A stretch of 16,128 nucleotides of DNA from Xanthobacteraceae bacterium (GTDB lineage: Bacteria > Pseudomonadota > Alphaproteobacteria > Rhizobiales > Xanthobacteraceae), in contig JASHQO010000216.1 in NCBI GenBank assembly GCA_030039105.1, positions 1-16,128 of the forward strand. The letters are read 5' to 3'. Of this stretch, positions 8,081 to 13,632 are shown piece by piece. How positions within the stretch are numbered: position 1 is the stretch's first letter; each line of letters begins with the position of its first letter. A model generated the notes under the pieces. The model searched no databases. It was not told where the DNA came from and saw nothing but the letters and a program-made list of their open reading frames with translations. Position numbers and translations under genes: made by a program.

Positions 8081-8570
8081 GCGAGCGCTGCAGCTCGGGC
8101 CATTTGCGCTCGGCCTCGGCGATGAAGCGATCCGGATCGACCGTGAACCTTTCCAGGCGCGCCCGGTCGTAGAACAGATAGAGCCGTTCCCCGGAGATCA
8201 GCCAGACGTTCGCATTGCCGGCGACGGCGACGCCATGCATCACGCCGAGCGGGTCGTAACCGCCGAATTGCGGCATGTAGATTTCGGGCTTGGCGGCAAA
8301 GGCGGCGCGGTTGCCGACGTTGCAGAACCGCCAGATCGCGCCGCCGTAGCGGAACTCGAAGTCGGCGCTGCCGGCCATCGGCCGGCCGTCGGTGAAGAAG
8401 GCGACCGGGTCGTAGCCGCCGATGGCAAGGCCGTTGTGCCAGTCGGTCACGATCCGCTCGGTCGTGGCGGCGCTAGCGGCCGGAGCGCCGCCCGCCAGCA
8501 CCAGCAAACCGGCGGCGAACGCACCAAAACGGAACCGCCGTCTCTTCCGTTTCTGCCGTGCTGCGGTCAT
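8070..8570 (-). CDS. Secreted YHS-domain protein
   Basis: The 166-aa product has a basic N-terminus (KRKRRRFRF), a hydrophobic core (about 15-30) and an Ala-X-Ala cleavage site near residue 34, so it is probably periplasmic. The mature part contains a YHS domain at about 51-105: GGYDPVAFFTDG, then FEFRYGGAIWRFCN with C83, then PQFGGYDPLGV. YHS domains often associate with metal-handling proteins, but no metal has been established for this subtype and none should be assumed. The C-terminal part (120-166) is a second small region with WLISGERLYLFYD. The ATG at 8570 is chosen because it gives a proper signal peptide. A TTG at 8612 would add 14 residues in front, and neither start has a strong ribosome site. 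It is convergent with cysQ, overlapping by 11 nt. Confidence 0.82.
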   Translation of the reverse strand: MTAARQKRKRRRFRFGAFAAGLLVLAGGAPAASAATTERIVTDWHNGLAIGGYDPVAFFTDGRPMAGSADFEFRYGGAIWRFCNVGNRAAFAAKPEIYMPQFGGYDPLGVMHGVAVAGNANVWLISGERLYLFYDRARLERFTVDPDRFIAEAERKWPELQRSLSP

Positions 8571-8658
8571 AGTTTTGGCTAAAGGTGGAGTGATTCGGCT
8601 TGGTGCTGCCAAGAGTTAAGCGAAAGCGTGTGAGCAAGGGGTTAAGGGGGAATTCGCC

Positions 8659-9318
8659 ATGACTTCGAGCTTGCGGCCCGCCATCTTTGCCTCGCTATTG
8701 GTGGCGCTAAGCGCCGGCCTTTTGACTGCGACGCCGAGCGTCGCCCAGCAGGCCGCGCCGCCGCCGCCCGATGAGCGGCCGACCGGCAGCATCGGGGCGC
8801 CATCGCAACCGGCGGCGCAGCAGCAGCCCGCCGAGAACCAGTACTCGTCGAACGAACTGATCGACGCCGGCCATCGCTTCTTCGGCGGCGTGTCCCGCGG
8901 CCTCGCCATGATCGTCGAGAAGGCGGTCAGCCAATGGGGCCTGCCGAACGGCTACGTGCTGGGCGAGGAAGCCGGCGGCGCCTTTGTCGGCGGCCTGCGC
9001 TACGGCGACGGCACGCTCTACACCAAAAATGCCGGCGATCTGCGGGTGTTCTGGCAGGGACCGACGCTCGGCTTCGACGCCGGGGCCGACGGCGCCCGCA
9101 CCATGATGCTGGTCTATAACCTGCCGCGGACCACGGCGATCTTCGACCGCTTCGGCGGCCTCGACGGCTCGGCCTATTTCATCGGCGGCTTCGGCATGAC
9201 GGCGCTGACTGCCAACGACATCGTGCTGGTGCCGATCCGCTCCGGTGTCGGGCTGCGGCTCGGCGCCAATCTCGGCTACCTGAAATTCACCCAGCGCCCG
9301 ACCTGGAACCCGTTCTAG
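8659..9318 (+). CDS. eipA: EipA-like envelope integrity protein (DUF1134)
   Basis: DUF1134 proteins are periplasmic. The Brucella member, EipA, is needed for cell-envelope integrity and is reported to be under CtrA control. The 219-aa product has a signal peptide (cleavage near SVA29), a Pro/Gln-rich spacer (30-62) and the conserved domain (about 63-219). Landmarks are HRFFGGVSRGLAMIVEKAVS, GLPNGYVLGEEAGGAFVGGL, YTKNAGDLRVFWQGPT and GLRLGANLGYLKFT. The domain is Gly-rich beta sandwich-like, with no catalytic motif I can name. The ATG at 8659 has a strong AGGGGG ribosome site upstream. TTAA half-sites occur at 8616 and 8642, but they are not at the 11-nt spacing of a full CtrA box. It is divergent from the YHS gene. 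Confidence 0.9.
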   Translation: MTSSLRPAIFASLLVALSAGLLTATPSVAQQAAPPPPDERPTGSIGAPSQPAAQQQPAENQYSSNELIDAGHRFFGGVSRGLAMIVEKAVSQWGLPNGYVLGEEAGGAFVGGLRYGDGTLYTKNAGDLRVFWQGPTLGFDAGADGARTMMLVYNLPRTTAIFDRFGGLDGSAYFIGGFGMTALTANDIVLVPIRSGVGLRLGANLGYLKFTQRPTWNPF

Positions 9319-9366
9319 GTCTGTCGGCGTTTGCCTTCCGCCGCCCCGCTTGCGTCGGCAGCGTGT

Positions 9367-9382
9367 GCCGTCGGCTGACGGC
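9367..9382. other. Hairpin after eipA
   Basis: GCCGTC-GGCT-GACGGC forms a 6-bp stem 49 nt after the eipA stop. There is no T-tract, so it is not a clear intrinsic terminator; it might stabilise the 3' end of the transcript. The rest of the 206-nt gap (9319-9524) shows nothing recognisable apart from the ribosome site of the next gene. Confidence 0.35.
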
Positions 9383-9524
9383 TATGACAGAAACACGACG
9401 GCAGCGGTCGTGACCGCAAACAATGGCGCGGCGGCCAAAGTCGGTTTAGGTTAACGGCCGGTGAATGTGGTGCGCTGTGTTGGCGCATGGCAGGGTATCG
9501 TGATGCGGACGGAGGCGTAGTTTC

Positions 9525-10829
9525 ATGATCGAACCGGCCATGTATTTCGGCATCGGCTTCCTGGTTGCGGCGTTGCTCGGACTACTATTCGTGCCGCTCG
9601 TTCATAATCGCGCCGTCCGGCTGACCATGAAGCGCCTCGAAGCGGCGACGCCGCTGTCGATCGCCGAAATCCGCGCCGACAAGGATCAACTGCGCGCCGA
9701 GTTCGCCATGTCGACCCGCCGCCTCGAAATGAGCGTGGCGCAGATGAAGACCAAGACCACGACGCAGCTTGCCGAGCTCGGCAAGAAGACCGACGCCATC
9801 AATCAGCTCAAAAAGGAGCTTGGCGAGAAGACCGCGACCATCTTCGCGCTTGAAGCGCGCGACAAGACGCTGCGCGAGCAACTGCGCTCGACCGAAGAGG
9901 AATTCGGCATCAAGACCGGCTCGCTGCGCGACGCCGAGCGGACGCTGGCCGACAAGCAAGCGGAGCTGGGCAAGCTCGTCGCCGAAGTCGGCGAGCATTC
10001 GATCACCGCCGACAAGCAGCGCGTCGAGCTCGCCGCGCTGCGCACCCAGGTCGAAGCGATGAAGGTCGCCGTCACCGAGTACGAGCGCACGGTGAAGGAC
10101 ATCGAGGGGCGCCTGGTGCGCGAGCGCGCCGATGCCAACGCCGCGGCGAACGAGCTCGCCGAGGCGCGTGGCAAGCTCGGCACGCTCGGCGAACGCACCA
10201 CCGATCTCGAGCGGCAGCTATTGCTGCAGACCACCGAGGCCGAAGTGATGCACAAACGGGTGCAGGAGCTCGAGACCAAGCTCGGCGAGCAGGGCCGCGC
10301 GCTGGCCGAGCGCGATTATCACATCGACAAGCTGCGCAACGAGGCGGAAGCGGCGCGCCAGACCGAAGCCGACCTGCGCAACGAGATCGCGTCCGCCAAC
10401 GGCCGCAGCGGCGTCGCTTCCGACAAATTCCGCTCCGACATCAAGCAACTCGAAGCCCAGCTCGCCGCGGCGCTGGAAGAGCGCGCCAAGCTGCAGCGCG
10501 AGCTTGCCACCATGAAGCGCGAGGCGGAGCAGACCTGGGCCGCCGAGCGGGTCGAGAACGCGATCCTGCGCGAGCGCATCAACGACGTCGCCGCCGAAGT
10601 CGCCCGCCTCACCGCGACGCTGGAAGGCCCGGGCTCCGCCATCGTCTCCATGCTCGCGGTCGATGCCCCGGCTCTGGCGCAAGTCTCGGACGCCGCGGCG
10701 GCGCGCGGCGCCGACGGCAACGGCACCCTCGGCGAGGCCGCGGACACGCCGCAGGAGACCAAGACCACGCTCGCCGACCGCATCCGCGCGCTGCAATCGA
10801 CTGCATCCCGCGTCGCCTCGTCGAACTGA
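9525..10829 (+). CDS. Membrane-anchored long coiled-coil protein of unknown function
   Basis: The 434-aa product has one N-terminal transmembrane segment (about residues 6-27, MYFGIGFLVAALLGLLFVPL) followed by HNRAVRLTMKRLEAATPLS. From about 45 to 370 it is an almost unbroken charged alpha-helical region rich in E, K, R, A and L heptads. The C-terminal tail (375-434) is Ala/Thr-rich and ends near TTLADRIRALQSTA. It resembles conserved uncharacterised Rhizobiales proteins annotated only by coiled coil; a structural or envelope-spanning role is an inference. The ATG at 9525 has GGAGG 9 nt upstream, and the membrane segment starts immediately after it. It ends 3 nt before the direct repeat carrying the tRNA-Val promoter, so its downstream region is the edge of the island. 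Confidence 0.85.
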   Translation: MIEPAMYFGIGFLVAALLGLLFVPLVHNRAVRLTMKRLEAATPLSIAEIRADKDQLRAEFAMSTRRLEMSVAQMKTKTTTQLAELGKKTDAINQLKKELGEKTATIFALEARDKTLREQLRSTEEEFGIKTGSLRDAERTLADKQAELGKLVAEVGEHSITADKQRVELAALRTQVEAMKVAVTEYERTVKDIEGRLVRERADANAAANELAEARGKLGTLGERTTDLERQLLLQTTEAEVMHKRVQELETKLGEQGRALAERDYHIDKLRNEAEAARQTEADLRNEIASANGRSGVASDKFRSDIKQLEAQLAAALEERAKLQRELATMKREAEQTWAAERVENAILRERINDVAAEVARLTATLEGPGSAIVSMLAVDAPALAQVSDAAAARGADGNGTLGEAADTPQETKTTLADRIRALQSTASRVASSN

Positions 10830-10834
10830 TTTCC

Positions 10835-10863
10835 TTGACACTGCCGCCGGCCGTTTCCTAAAT
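10835..10863 (+). promoter_or_regulatory. tRNA-Val promoter, left (orphan) copy
   Basis: A perfect TTGACA -35 box (10835-10840) is followed after 17 nt by CTAAAT (10858-10863), a plausible alphaproteobacterial -10. Transcription would start near 10870, about 11 nt before the tRNA 5' end at 10881. Because the tRNA here is cut after 41 nt, this promoter would read into the island. Confidence 0.7.
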
Positions 10864-10880
10864 CACGGCGTGACTGGACC

Positions 10881-10921
10881 GGGCGCTTAGCTCAGCGGTA
10901 GAGCGTTCCCTTCACACGGGA
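10881..10921 (+). pseudogene. Truncated tRNA-Val(CAC), 5' half only
   Basis: The 41 nt contain the acceptor 5' strand GGGCGCT, the D arm (GCTC-AGCGGTA-GAGC), and the anticodon stem-loop TTCCC-TTCACAC-GGGA. The anticodon CAC (valine) follows the conserved T33. After GGGA the sequence changes to ccactaagtaac, which has no variable loop, T arm or acceptor 3' strand. The gene is therefore broken in the anticodon stem, at the island's left boundary. Confidence 0.88.
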
Positions 10922-10958
10922 CCACTAAGTAACAAAATCAATTAGTTAGCAAGATATT

Positions 10959-10988
10959 TGGCGACACTGGCGACACCTATTGGCGACA
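10959..10988 (+). repeat. Three direct TGGCGACA repeats next to the left junction
   Basis: TGGCGACA occurs at 10959-10966, 10968-10975 and 10981-10988. Starts are 9 and 13 bp apart, and the cluster begins 38 bp inside the left att-like repeat. Short direct repeats at this place resemble arm-type sites for tyrosine recombinases or excisionase sites. That reading is inference only, because no recombinase is present. Confidence 0.6.
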
Positions 10989-11198
10989 GATCGTGCGGGC
11001 CGCACAACCGATGTTTCACTTGTCCGACAATCCCAATATCTAGCGTTTTCGTCACCTCAGCCCCACATTCGAAACCTGCCATTCTGGCTGCTCCCGTAGG
11101 GTAAGAATGCCCCTCAAACGCGACAGGTCAGGTGACCGGGTGGGACTGGCACCGATGGCGTGAGTCGCGTCACGCACCTTAAAGCTCGGAGTCATCGC
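10989..11198. other. Non-coding part of the island's left end
   Basis: No convincing gene is visible. The region holds two short palindromes: GGTCA-GG-TGACC at 11126-11137, and GCGTGA-N6-TCACGC at 11158-11175. The second lies 23 bp upstream of the small ORF at 11199 and could be an operator or an RNA hairpin in its leader. Confidence 0.4.
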
Positions 11199-11288
11199 AT
11201 GGTTTTCGCGATTGATCCGGCGACGGTGCATGAGCTTACGCTTTTCGTCGTCGCCATAGCCGCTCTAATAAGAGCAATCCGGCATTAG
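11199..11288 (+). CDS. Predicted 29-aa hydrophobic small protein
   Basis: A short frame opens with ATG at 11199, preceded by GGAG at 11188-11191 with an ideal 7-nt spacer, and closes at TAG 11286-11288. The peptide begins MVFAIDPATVHE, continues with a hydrophobic run (LTLFVVAIAALI, residues 13-24) and ends in a basic tail (RAIRH). This is the profile of a small single-span membrane peptide. A strong intrinsic terminator begins 11 nt after the stop, so ORF and terminator form a compact unit. The nearest visible upstream promoter is the orphan tRNA-Val promoter at 10835. I do not recognise the peptide. A phage accessory peptide, a holin-like or type I toxin-like peptide, or chance are all possible. 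Confidence 0.5.
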   Translation: MVFAIDPATVHELTLFVVAIAALIRAIRH

Positions 11289-11299
11289 CAGCGAATACA

Positions 11300-11327
11300 G
11301 CCCCGGCCTCACCGCCGGGGCTTCTTT
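11300..11327 (+). terminator. Intrinsic terminator after the small ORF
   Basis: GCCCCGGC (11300-11307), loop ctcacc, GCCGGGGC (11314-11321) form a perfect 8-bp G/C stem followed by ttcttt. The T-tract lies only on the plus-strand side, so it ends rightward transcripts such as one from the orphan tRNA promoter through the 29-aa ORF. Confidence 0.88.
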
Positions 11328-11394
11328 AATGATAGGGCCACCTGTCAACTATTCTGATTAAAGGTTCGGCGCGGCCCCACTTGGACAAATCACG

Positions 11395-11931
11395 CTACTT
11401 TTGGTTCGTCTTTTCACCCGAGAAGGCTGAAACGAGCACTTGCTCAAGTTCGGGCGGCACCTCGAACGGCTCCATACCGGCAGGCTCAGGCTCCGCAAGC
11501 ATCCGCTCCATTTCCTTTTCGGTAGGGAGGAATCTGCGCACGCTTTTTCCGGCGACAAACTCTTCACAAGACTCAACAAAAGGGGTCGAATATCCAATCT
11601 TCGACAACGCACTTAGGACATCGTGCTTTTGCCGAAGACTGGTACAGCCCTCAAAAAACCAGCCGTCGCCAATATCCTTGGGTTCCTTCATCCAAGACGA
11701 ATCCTTGGAGATGTAAGAGCGACCGTCCTGCCGACGGGTATGCACAGCGAGGGTCCGGAACACGTCGGCACCAATGCCGAGCTTTCTCAGGACATAGGCC
11801 ATGCGCTCGATCTGCGAGTTAATGGCTGGCTCGCCATCGAGCGTGCAAGAGACCCCATCCGGCACGCCAACGTTCTCCCAGCGCAGCATCAGTGCTAGCC
11901 ATAGAACTTCCTCGCGCGTCTTGACGCCCAT
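11395..11931 (-). CDS. Unrecognised protein, 178 aa
   Basis: I do not recognise this protein. It begins MGVKTREEVLWLALMLRW and shows a helical N-terminus. The middle region has RMAYVLRKLGIGADVFRTLA and DGWFFEGCTSLRQKHDVL, and the tail is acidic and Pro-rich (EPEPAGMEPFEVPPELEQ). It has no signal peptide or membrane segment and is probably cytoplasmic. The ATG at 11931 is chosen because GGAG lies 7 nt upstream; a GTG at 11982 in the same frame would add 17 residues with no clear ribosome site. It is convergent with the 29-aa ORF, and its stop at 11395 is 67 nt from that unit's terminator. Codon use is less G/C-biased than in the che genes, consistent with island DNA. Prophage accessory function is likely from context only. 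Confidence 0.65.
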   Translation of the reverse strand: MGVKTREEVLWLALMLRWENVGVPDGVSCTLDGEPAINSQIERMAYVLRKLGIGADVFRTLAVHTRRQDGRSYISKDSSWMKEPKDIGDGWFFEGCTSLRQKHDVLSALSKIGYSTPFVESCEEFVAGKSVRRFLPTEKEMERMLAEPEPAGMEPFEVPPELEQVLVSAFSGEKTNQK

Positions 11932-12088
11932 GGTCCGACTCCATTGCTGTCCCCCGTTACAGCGTACCATGAGAGCGGTCACCGCCGTCGCGTTGGCCCA
12001 TTCCTGATTTCATCAACATGCTTCGGATGTCGTCGATTTCCCGCGCGGTTGCTTGACGATCATCACGTTTTTTTTGCCAGCGATCAGA

Positions 12089-12709
12089 CTATCGTTCCGG
12101 CTTCCACTCACGCGCCAGCTTCTGCGCCTCGGCGATCTGCGCGGGGGTCATTACGGAAGCGAGAGCGTCACGAGACTTGACCGCCATGTCACGCGGTTCT
12201 TGCTCAAAAGTTTTGGTAAATCGGGAGGCTGCAAGGTTGTACCACATGTGCGCTTGCACATAGTCCTGCGGCACGCCTTGGCCTTCGGCGTACATGTGGC
12301 CGAGGTTCGCCTGAGCACCGGGAATACCCTGATCGGCGGCGAGGCGCAACCATTTCACAGCCTCAGTATAGTCTTGCGAGACGACTTTGCCCTCGGCGTA
12401 AATAGCGCCGAGGGCAGTTTGAGCGTTACCATTGCCTTGATCGGCGGCGAGGCGAAACCATTTCACAGCCTTGGCGTAGTCTTTCTGGACGAAGTGACCC
12501 TGTAGGTACATGTCGCCTAGGCTGAACTGTGCGTCGGCATTCCCCTGATCCGCCAATGGCCGCAACAGCGAGTACTCGGTTGCATAGTCACCGCGTTTCC
12601 ACGCTGCGAGCGCATCCTGAAACGGCCCAGCGACAGCGGCTGTAGCTACAGCCACCAACATGAGTGACGCAGTTAGCGTCGCACGAAGTACCTTCGCATC
12701 ATGGTGCAT
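12089..12709 (-). CDS. Secreted Sel1-repeat (SLR) protein
   Basis: Sel1-like repeats are TPR-like helix pairs of about 36 residues that act as protein-binding scaffolds. The 206-aa product has a signal peptide with cleavage near residues 27-28 (ATAAVAG), then a lead-in AAWKRGDYATEYSLLRPLA. Three to four SLR units follow at about 44-163, for example NAQTALGAIYAEGKVVSQDY and GAQANLGHMYAEGQGVPQDY. A C-terminal helical region (165-206) ends the protein. The ATG at 12709 has GAGG 8 nt upstream; a TTG at 12721 would add four residues. The protein resembles chromosomally encoded alphaproteobacterial Sel1 proteins, so it may be cargo rather than a phage gene. Its partner is unknown. Confidence 0.85.
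   Translation of the reverse strand: MHHDAKVLRATLTASLMLVAVATAAVAGPFQDALAAWKRGDYATEYSLLRPLADQGNADAQFSLGDMYLQGHFVQKDYAKAVKWFRLAADQGNGNAQTALGAIYAEGKVVSQDYTEAVKWLRLAADQGIPGAQANLGHMYAEGQGVPQDYVQAHMWYNLAASRFTKTFEQEPRDMAVKSRDALASVMTPAQIAEAQKLAREWKPER
12331..12468. repeat. Near-identical DNA repeats inside the Sel1 gene
   Basis: Two 30-nt stretches at 12331-12360 and 12439-12468 match at 29 of 30 positions and are 108 bp (36 codons) apart, exactly one SLR unit. This points to recent duplication or gene conversion of a repeat unit. Confidence 0.85.
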
Positions 12710-12828
12710 CGTCGGCCTCAACGGTGGGCCACTTTACATGAGACGAGCGCACCAGCCTATGGCCAAGGTCGCCCGATCACCTACACACGATCCAAACAAG
12801 ACAAAACAAGAAAAGACGAAACTGAATA

Positions 12829-13290
12829 CTATTCTTTGCGAAGCGAAACCGGACCGGGCGAGAGGAAATAACCGACAGCGTCTCGACTATTCTCAGCATA
12901 CTGTGTGCAAAGCGCAATGATTTCGTCGAGAAAACGTTCCGGCCCCGGACCGTTCACCCACGTCGTCCAGTCAGCCAAATCATCTTCGGACAAGCTCCGA
13001 TATTTTGGAAAGTCTGAAAGCCACTCGCCGCGCCACATCGCCATGCCGTCGTTGAGTATTTCACACACTCTGGCAAACTTGGCTGCCTCACTGCGATTGC
13101 GCGGTACTGCTGCGTGTTCGCAAACTTCCCAAACCTGTTTTTTGGCATCGAACAGAGGTGGCCCCATTTCGGGGGCCGCGACTTTCATCCAAAAATGACC
13201 GGGCGGGCATTTGAACCAGTTCTTTCCCGGATCGAACGGCGCATCACCTGTCAACAAGAGGGTTAAGCCACTTCGCAATGTGACCGGCAT
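12829..13290 (-). CDS. Unrecognised protein, 153 aa
   Basis: I do not recognise this protein. It begins MPVTLRSGLTLLLTGDAP and contains NWFKCPPGHFWMKVAAPEMG, AAKFARVCEILNDGMAMWRGEWL and DDLADWTTWVNGPGPERFL. It is rich in Trp and mixed in charge, with no signal peptide, so it is probably cytoplasmic. Two cysteines (KCPPGH and WEVCEH) might bind a metal, but no defined motif is present. The ATG at 13290 has AAGGG about 9 nt upstream. It sits between the Sel1 gene (gap of 119 nt) and a 342-nt non-coding stretch, on the same strand as most island genes. The open frame and ribosome site support a real gene; its function cannot be inferred. Confidence 0.6.
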   Translation of the reverse strand: MPVTLRSGLTLLLTGDAPFDPGKNWFKCPPGHFWMKVAAPEMGPPLFDAKKQVWEVCEHAAVPRNRSEAAKFARVCEILNDGMAMWRGEWLSDFPKYRSLSEDDLADWTTWVNGPGPERFLDEIIALCTQYAENSRDAVGYFLSPGPVSLRKE

Positions 13291-13499
13291 CCACCTAGCC
13301 CTTCTCGACCTGTTTCCAATCAGCGTGCATTCTTCTAGTGGAAATGGTCACTGGCAATCCCCTTTGGATCACGACCATTTGCCCGCGAAGAATGAGACCG
13401 GGTTCCTACGGGGCTAGGTCAGCACACTTGACGACGGTCGAAGCAGACATGCGGCGAGCGATCCGCCGCCACCGTAAATCTCGCCATTAACTGTCGGGC

Positions 13500-13521
13500 A
13501 AAAAAGCCCAGCCGCGCCGGG
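13500..13521 (-). terminator. Possible leftward intrinsic terminator
   Basis: Read on the minus strand, CCCGGC-GCG-GCTGGG (one G-T pair) is followed by C and then TTTTTT. The stem is short with a 3-nt loop, but the T-run is strong. No established gene ends here, so it could close a short non-coding transcript starting near 13600. Confidence 0.45.
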
Positions 13522-13610
13522 AGGGTGTGCGGGGGCTGTTCCCACATGCAGAGCTTTGCACGCTGTCACCAAAAGACCCAAGGTCTTAACGTCGATTTCT
13601 CTTGCGTCGT

Positions 13611-13630
13611 AAGTGTTGTCGTATGACAAC
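13611..13630. promoter_or_regulatory. Palindromic operator candidate before the protease gene
   Basis: The core is GTTGTC-GTAT-GACAAC (13615-13630), a perfect 6-bp dyad ending 2 nt before the ATG at 13633. The 20-bp block 13611-13630 recurs inverted at 14467-14486 with one mismatch. Its position suits a repressor blocking transcription or translation start of the gene. Confidence 0.6.
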
Positions 13631-13632
13631 GA

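Larger units (their letters stand above)
10833..10921 (+). repeat. Left copy of 89-bp direct repeat (candidate attL)
   Basis: This copy is identical base for base to 16040-16128 (offset 5207). It starts 2 bp before the tRNA promoter -35 box and ends after position 41 of the tRNA. Sequence diverges at 10832 (t versus c). The right limit cannot be tested because the window ends there. Confidence 0.95.
13291..13632. other. Intergenic region with several palindromes
   Basis: No convincing protein gene is visible in these 342 nt. It holds a GC hairpin (GCGGCG-N7-CGCCGC at 13451-13469), a leftward terminator-like element (13500-13521), a perfect palindrome AAGACC-CAA-GGTCTT (13573-13587) and a 20-bp dyad (13611-13630). 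A weak minus-strand frame from 13647 to 13414 has a GTG start and no ribosome site. The density of dyads suggests a control region for the protease gene and perhaps for a short leftward RNA. Confidence 0.5.

Noticed and set aside
8616..8645. Two TTAA motifs upstream of the eipA-like gene as a CtrA box
   Set aside because: They are 22 nt apart instead of the 7-nt gap of the TTAA-N7-TTAA consensus. Half-sites remain possible but are not supported.
10922..11198. Remaining half of the tRNA or an integrase gene near the left junction
   Set aside because: No T arm, acceptor 3' strand or recombinase-like frame is visible on either strand.
12053..12505. Plus-strand open frame opposite the Sel1 gene
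   Set aside because: It mirrors the repeats of the Sel1 gene and has no supporting features.
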